Made by a program: the position numbers and the translations under genes. The notes under the pieces were generated by a model. The model searched no databases. It was not told the origin of the DNA and saw only the letters and a list, made by a program, of their open reading frames with translations. A DNA stretch of 64,000 nt. Origin: an uncultured Faecalibacterium sp. (GTDB lineage Bacteria > Bacillota > Clostridia > Oscillospirales > Ruminococcaceae). Below, piece after piece: positions 21,189 to 28,759 of the stretch (position 1 is its first letter; every line of letters starts with the position of its first letter). Location of the stretch: positions 1-64,000 of the forward strand of contig UQGD01000006.1 in the NCBI GenBank assembly GCA_900540455.1, in the 5' to 3' direction.

Positions 21189-22496
21189 ATGAGCCACACC
21201 CTTTCGCAGCTTATGCAGTTCATAGAAGAAAACGACATCAAGTTCATTCGCCTGGCCTTCTGCGATATGTTCGGCGTACAGAAGAACATTGCCATCATGG
21301 CCAGCCATCTGCCCCATGCGGTGGAAAGCGGCATTTCGTTTGATGCCTCCGCCATTGCGGGCTTTGCTAACGTTGCGGAATCGGATCTGTTCCTTGTTCC
21401 TGATCTGGACACCTTCGCCATTCTGCCATGGCGGCCCAGCGAGGGCTGCGTGGGCCGGTTCTTCTGCAACATCAAATATCCGGACGGCCGCCCATTCGAG
21501 GGTGACGGGCGGCATCTGCTGCAGACCATCGAGCAAAAGGCAGCGCAGGCCGGATACCGATTTTTGCTTGGGCCGGAATGTGAATTCTATCTGTTTGAAA
21601 CCGATGAAAAGGGTCGCCCCACTCTGGAGCCTTTTGACCGGGCAGGCTACTTCGATCTCGCCCCCATGGATCGGGGCGAGAATGTGCGCCGGGAAATCTG
21701 CCTGACGCTGGAGGAGATGGGCATCCAGCCCGAGCGAAGCCATCACGAGCAGGGTCCCGGCCAGAATGAGATCGATTTCCGGTGTGCCTCTCCCCTGCAT
21801 GCGGCGGATGATCTGATGACCATGCGGGCCGCCGTAAAGGCCATTGCCGCCCAGAACGGGTTGTTCGCCTCCTTCCTGCCGAAGCCGTTGCAGGACGAGA
21901 GCGGCAGCGGGCTGCACATCAATCTTTCCATTTTCCAGAACGGTGTGAATCTGTTCGAGAATTTCCGCACCGACCCGCACCCCACTGCCGCCGCTTTCCT
22001 TGCAGGTATTCTGCGGCGCATCCCGGAAATCACCGTCTTTGCCGACCCGCTGCCCGGATCCTATGAACGGCTGGGCCGCTGCGAAGCCCCGGGTGTGGCA
22101 AGCTGGTCCTGCCAGAACCGTTCTTCTCTGGTGCGGGTGCCTGCTGCCAGCGGGCCCGATTGCCGCATGGAGCTGCGCAGCCCGGACCCCTCCTGCAATC
22201 CCTATTATGTAACCGCGCTGCTGCTGGCCGCCGGGTTTGAGGGTGTGCAGGAAGGCTTGAGCCTGCCTGCCGCGGCGGACTATGACGCATTTGCCCGGCC
22301 TGCCGGCCTTACTCCGTTGCCCGCCAGCCTGGACGAAGCGCTGGCACTGGCTCGGGAAAGCGAGTTTTTGAAGCAGGTTCTGCCGGAAAAACTGCTGGTG
22401 GATTATCTGGGCCATAAACAGCGGGAGGCGGATGCCTACGCCGCGGAAAGCAAACCCTATCAATATGAGATTCGCCAGTACTTTGAGCGAATCTGA
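21189..22496 (+). CDS. glnA: Glutamine synthetase type I
   Basis: A 435-residue GSI enzyme. It has IKFIRLAFCDMFGVQKNI near residues 18-35, the catalytic GPECEFYLFE near 130 (metal-binding Glu), SHHEQGPGQNEIDF near 188-201, and SGSGLHINLS near 240 (ATP/metal His). Further on are PGSYERLGRCEAPGVASWSCQNRSSLVRVP near 290-320 and MELRSPDPSCNPY. The adenylylation-loop Tyr region of enterobacterial enzymes is not evident. It condenses glutamate and ammonia to glutamine. ATG 21189 follows AAGGAGG. It is cotranscribed with the ANTAR regulator behind it. Confidence 0.93.
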   Translation: MSHTLSQLMQFIEENDIKFIRLAFCDMFGVQKNIAIMASHLPHAVESGISFDASAIAGFANVAESDLFLVPDLDTFAILPWRPSEGCVGRFFCNIKYPDGRPFEGDGRHLLQTIEQKAAQAGYRFLLGPECEFYLFETDEKGRPTLEPFDRAGYFDLAPMDRGENVRREICLTLEEMGIQPERSHHEQGPGQNEIDFRCASPLHAADDLMTMRAAVKAIAAQNGLFASFLPKPLQDESGSGLHINLSIFQNGVNLFENFRTDPHPTAAAFLAGILRRIPEITVFADPLPGSYERLGRCEAPGVASWSCQNRSSLVRVPAASGPDCRMELRSPDPSCNPYYVTALLLAAGFEGVQEGLSLPAAADYDAFARPAGLTPLPASLDEALALARESEFLKQVLPEKLLVDYLGHKQREADAYAAESKPYQYEIRQYFERI

Positions 22497-22527
22497 CCAT
22501 CGGTTTCGAAAAGTGAGGTGAACGGGG

Positions 22528-23097
22528 ATGCCGGGTGTTCTGATCGCAAGCGACAAGCAATACCACGAAACGCTGCGGACATTTTTTGCCGCCGGTCAGC
22601 CTGCACAGTGCTGCGCCAACGCCGGGGAAGCCCGACGTGCCATGTGCGGCGGCTCTTTTGAAACTCTGGTGATCAACGCACCGCTTCCGGATGAATTCGG
22701 CCGGGAGCTGGCGGTTCAGGCCGCAGACAACGGCATGGATTCCATTCTCCTCTGCCCCGGTCCTCAGGCGGATAAACTTGCCGCCGGGCTGGAAAAATAC
22801 GGGGTATTTGTGCTGGCAAAGCCTCTTTCCCGCCAGCAGACTGCATTTGCACTGCGGCTGATCCAAACCGGACGCCAGCGGCTGCAGAAGCTCACCGCAC
22901 AAAACCGCCGCCTGACCAAGCGGCTGGACGAAGCCCGAATCATCAGCCAGGCCAAATGCGCACTGGCGCTTTGCCGGGGGCTGAGAGAGGAACAGGCTCA
23001 CCGGCTGATCGAAAAAGAAGCCATGGACAGCCGCATCTCCAGCCGGGAAGCCGCACTGGAGATCATGCGAAGGCTGGAGGACGAAGGCCTTTTATAA
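22528..23097 (+). CDS. ANTAR-domain RNA-binding antiterminator, NitR-like
   Basis: A 189-residue protein with a receiver-like N-terminus and an ANTAR domain at about residues 133-185 (LDEARIISQAKCALALCRGL then AHRLIEKEAMDSRISSREAA). The receiver is degenerate: Asn50 stands where the phospho-acceptor Asp should be (LVINAPLPDEFG), and only one acidic residue of the N-terminal pair remains (SD at 8-9), though Lys98 is kept. Phosphorylation control is thus unlikely. ANTAR proteins bind hexaloop hairpins in nascent RNA and prevent terminator formation. The glnA-nitR pair of solventogenic clostridia has this layout. Start supported by GTGAGGTGA. Four matching leaders lie within 8 kb. Confidence 0.9.
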   Translation: MPGVLIASDKQYHETLRTFFAAGQPAQCCANAGEARRAMCGGSFETLVINAPLPDEFGRELAVQAADNGMDSILLCPGPQADKLAAGLEKYGVFVLAKPLSRQQTAFALRLIQTGRQRLQKLTAQNRRLTKRLDEARIISQAKCALALCRGLREEQAHRLIEKEAMDSRISSREAALEIMRRLEDEGLL

Positions 23098-23119
23098 CTG
23101 CTTTTTTCGTTTTACAACA

Positions 23120-23206
23120 GATAATAAATACGCCAAACAGGCAAAGGCGCCTGCATGAATGCTTGAGGGGAATTCTCCCCGGGCATTGTGCAGGCGCCTT
23201 TGCTTT
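23120..23206 (+). promoter_or_regulatory. asnA-glnN operon leader with ANTAR-type antiterminator
   Basis: Hairpin CAGGC-AAAGGC-GCCTG (23138-23153), hexaloop A1 and G4, perfect 5-bp stem. The loop and 3' stem begin the 5' arm of a long terminator (23143 onward) whose 3' arm is 23181-23201, followed by a T-rich tail. A GATAAT -10-like box lies at 23120-23125, but the -35 is poor, so part of the transcription may read through from glnA-nitR. Confidence 0.72.
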
Positions 23207-23220
23207 TCGAGGGACATTTT

Positions 23221-23634
23221 ATGCAGAAACTTCCCCGGCATCTGCCGATTCATTACGAGGACTACGCACCCGATCTTGCACCGGAGCAGCGCAAAGCCTT
23301 TTACGGACTGCCCAAAAACGTGCAGTTCTGCCGCGAGTGTGTGATGAGCAACCAGAAGCCCAACAGCTGCTACGAGTTTGAGCACACCATTCATTCCGTG
23401 AAAAAGACCATGGTCATTCAGGAGGACGGCGTGTGCGACGCCTGCCATGCCTGCCACAACAAGGAAGGCAAAATCGACTGGGCCGACCGGCTGGCGGACA
23501 CGCTGTATGGCGGGCACCGAATCTGTGCCGCCGTGCAGCGCGGCAATATTACCGGGGTACAGCTTCACCCGGAGAAAAGCGGCGAGGTGGGCCTCATCAT
23601 TCTGCGCACGTTCCTGGGCAGCTGCCCGGCGTGA
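23221..23634 (+). pseudogene. Fusion remnant: N-acetyl sugar amidotransferase N-terminus joined to HisH C-terminus
   Basis: An open frame of 137 residues. Residues about 20-90 contain CRECVMSNQKPN, FEHTIHSVKKTMVIQEDGVC and CDACHACHNKEGKIDW, the zinc-cluster N-terminus of N-acetyl sugar amidotransferases (WbpG/PseA type). The end, CAAVQRGNITGVQLHPEKSG followed by EVGLIILRTF, is the C-terminus of a HisH-type glutaminase with its catalytic His and Glu but without the nucleophilic Cys half. WbpG and HisH2 normally act as a pair and are adjacent, so an in-frame deletion that fused them is the simplest explanation. It is first in an ANTAR-controlled operon. Activity is improbable. Confidence 0.7.
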
Positions 23635-23668
23635 AGATAGAGGGTAACTTTTAAGGAGGGAATTTATT

Positions 23669-24670
23669 ATGAAACAGACCTATCGACCTGCGCTGAGCCT
23701 TTACGAGACGCAAAGTGCCATTGACATGATCAAGCAGTGCTTCCCCGCACATCTGACCCGCCAGCTTCGGCTGACCCGGGCCACCGCTCCCCTGTTTGTG
23801 GACCCCACCACCGGCCTGAACGATGATTTGAACGGTGTGGAACGCCCGGTCTCCTTTGACATTCCCGCCATTCCCGAACTGGAAAAGGGTGCACAGGTGG
23901 TGCACAGCCTGGCCAAGTGGAAGCGCCAGGCACTGGGCTGTTTCGGTTTCGCCCCGGACACCGGCCTGTATGCGGACATGAACGCCATCCGCCGGGACGA
24001 GGAACTGGACGAGCTGCATTCGGTGTATGTGGATCAGTGGGACTGGGAAAAGGTCATCACCCGCGAAACCCGCACTGAGGAATATCTGAAGGACACCGTG
24101 CGCTCCATCGTAAGCGCCATCTGTGCCACGCTGGAAGAGGTCAAGAAGGCATATCCCCAGCTGTGTGTAAGCCTTTCCGAGCATGTGAGCTTTGTGACCA
24201 CCCAACAGCTGGAGGACCTGTGGCCGGACCTGACGCCCCACCAGCGGGAAAACGCTTATGTGGAGCAACACCCCACCGCCTTCATCATGCAGATCGGCGC
24301 ACCGCTGGCCAGCGGCAAGCCCCATGACGGACGCGCCCCCGACTACGATGACTGGAGCCTGAACGGCGACCTGCTGTTCTGGGATGACGTTCTGGGCTGT
24401 GCGCTGGAGGTTTCCAGCATGGGCATCCGGGTAGATGCCGAAGCTATGGAACGCCAGTGCAAGGCAGCTGGCTGCCCCCACCGGCTGGAGCTGCCCTTCC
24501 ACAAAGCGGTGCTGGACGGCACCCTGCCCCTGACCATGGGTGGCGGCATTGGCCAGAGCCGCCTGTGCATGCTGCTGCTGGGCAAGGCCCACATTGGCGA
24601 GGTACAGGCCAGCCTGTGGCCCAAGGCCATCCGGGAGCAGTGCGAAGCTGCCGGAATCCCCCTTTTGTAA
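23669..24670 (+). CDS. asnA: Aspartate-ammonia ligase (asparagine synthetase A)
   Basis: A 333-residue enzyme, the typical AsnA length, class II aminoacyl-tRNA synthetase fold. Signature segments: SLYETQSAIDMIKQCFPAHL near the start, LRLTRATAPLFVDPTTGLND near 33-52, HSVYVDQWDWEKVI near 112, and GGGIGQSRLCMLLLGKAHIGEVQ near 290. It makes asparagine from aspartate, ammonia and ATP in the cytosol, without using glutamine. AAGGAGGG precedes ATG. It lies between the fusion remnant and glnN, in one operon under an ANTAR-type leader. Confidence 0.95.
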   Translation: MKQTYRPALSLYETQSAIDMIKQCFPAHLTRQLRLTRATAPLFVDPTTGLNDDLNGVERPVSFDIPAIPELEKGAQVVHSLAKWKRQALGCFGFAPDTGLYADMNAIRRDEELDELHSVYVDQWDWEKVITRETRTEEYLKDTVRSIVSAICATLEEVKKAYPQLCVSLSEHVSFVTTQQLEDLWPDLTPHQRENAYVEQHPTAFIMQIGAPLASGKPHDGRAPDYDDWSLNGDLLFWDDVLGCALEVSSMGIRVDAEAMERQCKAAGCPHRLELPFHKAVLDGTLPLTMGGGIGQSRLCMLLLGKAHIGEVQASLWPKAIREQCEAAGIPLL

Positions 24671-24719
24671 GCGTATCCACACATTTTTGCTTTGAAGCAT
24701 GAAAAAGGAGCTGTGACAT

Positions 24720-26798
24720 ATGAATCATGTACCGGAATTGTTCGGCAGTATGGTATTCAATGACAAGGTCATGAAAGCCCGCCTGCCCAAGGAAGTTTAC
24801 CGTTCTTTGAAGAACACCATCCAGCGGGGTGCGCCCCTTGATCCGGGCGTGGCGGATGTGGTGGCCGCCTGCATGAAGGACTGGGCGGTAAGCAAGGGTG
24901 CGACCCATTTCACCCACTGGTTTCAGCCCATGACCGGCATCACCGCCGAAAAGCACGACAGCTTCATCAACCCCTGCGGCGACGGCAGCGTGATCATGGA
25001 TTTCTCTGGCAAGGAGCTGGTCAAGGGCGAACCGGATGCTTCCAGTTTCCCCTCCGGCGGCCTGCGCGCCACCTTTGAAGCCCGCGGCTACACCGCCTGG
25101 GATCCCACCAGCTACGCCTTCATCAAGGAAGATACCCTGTGCATCCCCACTGCCTTCTGCAGCTACAACGGTCAGGTGCTGGACAAGAAAACTCCCCTGC
25201 TGCGCAGCATGGATGCCATCAGCAAACAGGCGGTTCGCATTCTTGCTCTGTTCGGCAAGAACGTCCAGCGGGTGAATGCCACTATCGGGCCCGAGCAGGA
25301 GTATTTCCTGATTAACAAGGAGGACTATGCCCGCCGCCCGGATCTGATTCTGACCGGCCGCACGCTGGTTGGTGCTCCCGCACCCAAGGGGCAGGAGCTG
25401 GAGGATCACTACTTCGGTTCCCTGCGGCCCCGGGTCAAGGCGTTCATGGCCGACCTGGACGAAGAACTGTGGAAGCTGGGCATCCTGGCCAAGACCGAAC
25501 ACAACGAGGTAGCCCCCTGCCAGCATGAGATGGCTCCCATCTTCGCCACCGCCAACATCTCCACCGACGCCAACCAGCTGACCATGGAGGTGATGAAAAA
25601 AGTGGCCGACCGCCACGGTTTTGCCTGCCTGCTGCATGAAAAGCCCTTCGAGGGCGTGAACGGCAGCGGCAAGCACAACAACTGGTCGCTTTCCACCGAC
25701 GGGGGCGAAAACCTTCTGGATCCCGGCACCACGCCCGCCGAGAACACCCAGTTCCTGCTGTTCCTCACCGCTGTGATCAAGGCGGTGGATGATTATCAAG
25801 ATCTGCTGCGTATCAGCGTGGCCAGTGCGGGCAACGACCATCGTCTGGGCGCCAACGAGGCACCTCCGGCCATCGTTTCCATGTATGTGGGCGACGAGCT
25901 GCAGGCCGTGATTGACTGCCTTGTGGCCGGCAAGCCCTGCCAGCCCAACGCCCCCACCGTGCTGGACACCGGCGCTGTGGTACTGCCCAACCTGCCCAAG
26001 GATACATCGGACCGTAACCGCACCAGCCCCTTCGCCTTCACCGGCAACAAGTTTGAGTTCCGTATGCCCGGCTCCTCCTTCAACATCGCCTGCACCAACG
26101 TGATGCTGAACACCGCTGTAGCCGAATCTCTGCGGCAGTTTGCCGACGTGCTGGAGCAGACCAACGACCTGCCCCGTGCCCTGCTGGAGCTGATTCGCGG
26201 TGAACTTACCGCCCACCAGCGCATCCTGTTCAACGGCAACGGCTACAGCCATGAATGGGAGGTCGAGGCCGCACGCCGCGGGCTTTCCAATTTCCGCACC
26301 ACCCCCGAGGCACTGGTTCATTACACCGACCAGAAAAATGTGGAGCTGTTTGCCCGCCACGGTGTTTACACCCGGGACGAGATTCAGTCCCGTCAGGACA
26401 TTTTGCGGGACGAATATGCCAAGGCCATCCGCATTGAAGCACTTACCCTGCTGGATCTGGTACGCTGCCGCATCTCGCCCGCCTGCGTCCACTACGCCAC
26501 CGAGCTGACGCAGGGCGTGAATGCCAAGAAGCAGCTGGGCATTGAGGTTCCTCAGGAGGAACCCCTGACCCGCCACATTTCCGCCCTCAGCGGCCAGCTG
26601 ATGCAGGCTGCCGATCAGCTGGAAGGCCGGCTGGCAGACCCCATGGCAGAGAATGCTGCCGAGGCCGCAAGCTGGTGTGCACATACCCTGATCCCCGCAA
26701 TGGATGCGGTGCGCACCCCTGCCGATCGGTTGGAGCAGCTGGTAGATCGTTCCGTCTGGCCGCTTCCCACCTACAGCGATATGCTGTTCTACGTTTGA
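24720..26798 (+). CDS. glnN: Glutamine synthetase type III
   Basis: A 692-residue GSIII, as expected for the family (about 700, versus 440 for GSI). Diagnostic segments: ATHFTHWFQPMTGITAEKHDSF near 57-80, IGPEQEYFLINKEDY near 180, GILAKTEHNEVAPCQHEMAP near 252, and FEGVNGSGKHNNWSLSTDGGENLLDPG near 305-335. ANEAPPAIVS and the C-terminal helical region follow. It assimilates ammonia as a double hexamer. AAAAGGAGC precedes ATG 24720. It is the last gene in the asnA operon, giving the organism two glutamine synthetases in one gene neighbourhood. Confidence 0.96.
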   Translation: MNHVPELFGSMVFNDKVMKARLPKEVYRSLKNTIQRGAPLDPGVADVVAACMKDWAVSKGATHFTHWFQPMTGITAEKHDSFINPCGDGSVIMDFSGKELVKGEPDASSFPSGGLRATFEARGYTAWDPTSYAFIKEDTLCIPTAFCSYNGQVLDKKTPLLRSMDAISKQAVRILALFGKNVQRVNATIGPEQEYFLINKEDYARRPDLILTGRTLVGAPAPKGQELEDHYFGSLRPRVKAFMADLDEELWKLGILAKTEHNEVAPCQHEMAPIFATANISTDANQLTMEVMKKVADRHGFACLLHEKPFEGVNGSGKHNNWSLSTDGGENLLDPGTTPAENTQFLLFLTAVIKAVDDYQDLLRISVASAGNDHRLGANEAPPAIVSMYVGDELQAVIDCLVAGKPCQPNAPTVLDTGAVVLPNLPKDTSDRNRTSPFAFTGNKFEFRMPGSSFNIACTNVMLNTAVAESLRQFADVLEQTNDLPRALLELIRGELTAHQRILFNGNGYSHEWEVEAARRGLSNFRTTPEALVHYTDQKNVELFARHGVYTRDEIQSRQDILRDEYAKAIRIEALTLLDLVRCRISPACVHYATELTQGVNAKKQLGIEVPQEEPLTRHISALSGQLMQAADQLEGRLADPMAENAAEAASWCAHTLIPAMDAVRTPADRLEQLVDRSVWPLPTYSDMLFYV

Positions 26799-26831
26799 TT
26801 ACTCCTCATTCTTCGTTTTCCCCCCTATAAA

Positions 26832-26886
26832 ACGCACAGAGCGCGCGGTTTGCCGGTTTTGGCAGTGCCGCGCGCTCTGTGTGTTT
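26832..26886. terminator. Bidirectional terminator between glnN and cobT
   Basis: ACGCACAGAGCGCGCGG and CCGCGCGCTCTGTGTGT arms around a loop that contains its own small dyad (TGCC..GGCA). A/T-rich flanks on both sides. Confidence 0.8.
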
Positions 26887-26890
26887 TGCG

Positions 26891-28378
26891 TTATTTCTTT
26901 TGATTGGGATTTGCAAGCCCCATAACCTGATAGACCGCGTCCAGATCCAGGCTGGCGCGTATCGCATCTGCCAGCAGGTCATACTGGCTCTGCTGGTATT
27001 CCCGGTGGCTCTGAGTCCGGAAGGCTTCCTGTGCAATGCCCTTGCGGGCCAGCAGCCAGCTTGCCAGCGCCTCGGTGAGCGAGCCCTCGTCGAAGAGGCC
27101 ATGCAGATAGGTGCCGAACACATTGCCCTGCATCGCACCCTCTTCCTGCCCGTTTTCCAGCCGGCACAGCGGCTGGCCCGCCAGCCGTTTTGTGCGGCCC
27201 ATGTGAATCTCGTAGCCTTCCATGGCCGCCCCGTCAAAGGGACCTGTCAGCACCTTTGCCGCCGTGCAGGTGCGGGCCTTGCTGGGGGTGAATTCGGTTT
27301 CGCAGGGCAAAAGACTCATGCCCCGCATCTCGCCTGCCTGAGGCTGGTAGGCCTCCATGCCGTAGTTTTCGAAGGTGTTGGATTCCTCATACACTGCCTG
27401 GGCCATATCCAGCAGCGGCATGGCCGCCAGTGCACCGGTGCCCTCAGCCAGGCGAAGCCCGGCAGTAATCAGGGGGTGCCTGTCCAGTGCATTCAGCAGC
27501 AGCGCGCCCGCAGGCTCCGCCGACACATGGCTGGCCAGAATCGCCTTGCCCGCATCCGAGCAAAGGCGCACCGCCAGAAGAGCTGCCGCCGCACTGATCA
27601 CTCCGTCCATAAGCACCGGAACCCCGAAGGCCGCGCCGCCCAAAAATGCGCCGCACATACCCGCAATGTCAAATCCGCCCAGCTTGGCCAGCACGTCCAG
27701 CGGGTCCGCCGGGTTTGGCTGATTGATCTGGATAGCCCGACAGATGGCCGCCTTTTTGCGGGCAAGCCCCTCGTCGGAAAGACCGGCTCCCCGGCCGGTG
27801 ATGGCCTCCGGCTCACAGCCCAGCAGCACACTGGCCACCGCGCTGGCAGTGGTGGTGTTGCCAATGCCCATTTCACCGGTGGCCAAAAGGCTCACGTCCT
27901 GCTCCTTGCAGTCCTTCAGCAGCAGTGCACCAGCCAGAATGGCCTGCTCGCGGGTCATGGCCGAGCCTTTCGAAATATCGCCGGTGCCGTTGGCCACCCG
28001 CCGGTTCAGCACACCGGGCTGCGGGCTAAAATCCTTGATGCCCATATCCACCGGAATCAGTTTACAATTCGCCCGCCGGGCCATTCGACAGGCGTGGTGC
28101 CTTCCGCAAATCCGCGGGCCACCATGGCCGTCACCTCGCTGCCGGTCTGGGTCACGCCCCTGGGCCACCACGCCGTTATCCGCGCAGAAGATCAACAGGG
28201 CTTTTTTGTTCAGATCAATGTCCACCGAGCCGGTAACCGATGCAATCTGGCACAGCGCATCCTCCAGAAGGCCCAGGCTGCCCAGCGGCTTTGCGCAGGC
28301 GTTCCAGCGACGGCGAGTTTCCTGCTCTGCCGCTTCGTTTTTCGGCTCGATCTGTTCCAGCAATTGTGCCAGTGTCAC
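26891..28378 (-). CDS. cobT: CobT fused in frame to the C-terminal end of CobQ, with local frameshifts
   Basis: A 495-residue chimera. Residues 1 to about 345 are nicotinate-nucleotide:dimethylbenzimidazole phosphoribosyltransferase (AKPLGSLG, LLIFCADNGVVAQG, GEMGIGNTTTASAV, AAFGVPVLMDGVISAAAALL, EGTGALAAMPLLDMA). From about 365 (GEMRGMSLLP) to the end it matches the last part of cobyric acid synthase (GYEIHMGRT, GNVFGTYLHGLFD). CobQ's catalytic region and Cys are absent. About 23 codons after GVVAQG are out of frame, framed by a one-base gain (C-run 28157-28160) and a one-base loss near 28090; in the other frame they read VTQTGSEVTAMVA as in normal CobT. Start GTG 28378 follows GGAGGAG. Confidence 0.75.
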   Translation of the reverse strand: MTLAQLLEQIEPKNEAAEQETRRRWNACAKPLGSLGLLEDALCQIASVTGSVDIDLNKKALLIFCADNGVVAQGRDPDRQRGDGHGGPRICGRHHACRMARRANCKLIPVDMGIKDFSPQPGVLNRRVANGTGDISKGSAMTREQAILAGALLLKDCKEQDVSLLATGEMGIGNTTTASAVASVLLGCEPEAITGRGAGLSDEGLARKKAAICRAIQINQPNPADPLDVLAKLGGFDIAGMCGAFLGGAAFGVPVLMDGVISAAAALLAVRLCSDAGKAILASHVSAEPAGALLLNALDRHPLITAGLRLAEGTGALAAMPLLDMAQAVYEESNTFENYGMEAYQPQAGEMRGMSLLPCETEFTPSKARTCTAAKVLTGPFDGAAMEGYEIHMGRTKRLAGQPLCRLENGQEEGAMQGNVFGTYLHGLFDEGSLTEALASWLLARKGIAQEAFRTQSHREYQQSQYDLLADAIRASLDLDAVYQVMGLANPNQKK

Positions 28379-28402
28379 GCCTGCTCCTCCTCTCGCTCTA
28401 CC

Positions 28403-28573
28403 CCTGCCCCCGCCAAATGCGCCAACCGGATCCCCGCCGCCTATGTCTATGTCTCCGATCAGGGGACTAAATACCACCGTGACCCGGATTGCAGCGGTAT
28501 GATAGACCCCGACCGCATCGCCCTGGAGGATGCCCGGTCCATGGGCTTTGCCCCTTGCCAGAAATGCTACTAG
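28403..28573 (+). pseudogene. 3' fragment of a small cysteine-containing protein
   Basis: The plus-strand frame ending at TAG 28571 reads YVYVSDQGTKYHRDPDCSGM, then IALEDARSMGFAPCQKCY. This is the short metal-binding C-terminal module (YHR-x-x-C ... A-x-x-x-G-x-x-P-C-x-x-C) seen at the end of various nucleases and secreted proteins. There is no start codon or ribosome site in frame; the upstream part is antisense to the start of cobT. Probably a leftover of a deleted gene. Confidence 0.4.
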
Positions 28574-28618
28574 AAAGAGCGCCTGGCGGACCCTCAATCC
28601 CCGCCAGGCACTCTTTCT
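28572..28618 (+). terminator. Intrinsic terminator
   Basis: AGAAAGAGCGCCTGGCGG pairs with CCGCCAGGCACTCTTTCT (one mismatch), directly behind the fragment's stop. Confidence 0.7.
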
Positions 28619-28711
28619 CTTGTTTTAGGAGGCATGTCTCGCAACCCATATTCATTGTAGTCCCGGCAGCTGTGTGCCGCAAGTCCAAAGCAAGAACTTA
28701 TGCAAAACAAA

Positions 28712-28740
28712 AAACGCCCTATCAAAAAGATAGAGCGTTT
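28712..28740. terminator. AT-rich hairpin before the recombinase remnant
   Basis: AAACGCCCTATC and GATAGAGCGTTT arms (one mismatch), 5-nt loop, A-run upstream; works best as a minus-strand terminator. Confidence 0.45.
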
Positions 28741-28759
28741 GATTTGAAAGGTTTGTTTT

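Noticed and set aside
26879..28573. 564-codon plus-strand frame opposite cobT
   Set aside because: Antisense shadow of the cobT-cobQ fusion in GC-rich DNA; only its last 55 or so codons, beyond the cobT start, look like genuine protein.
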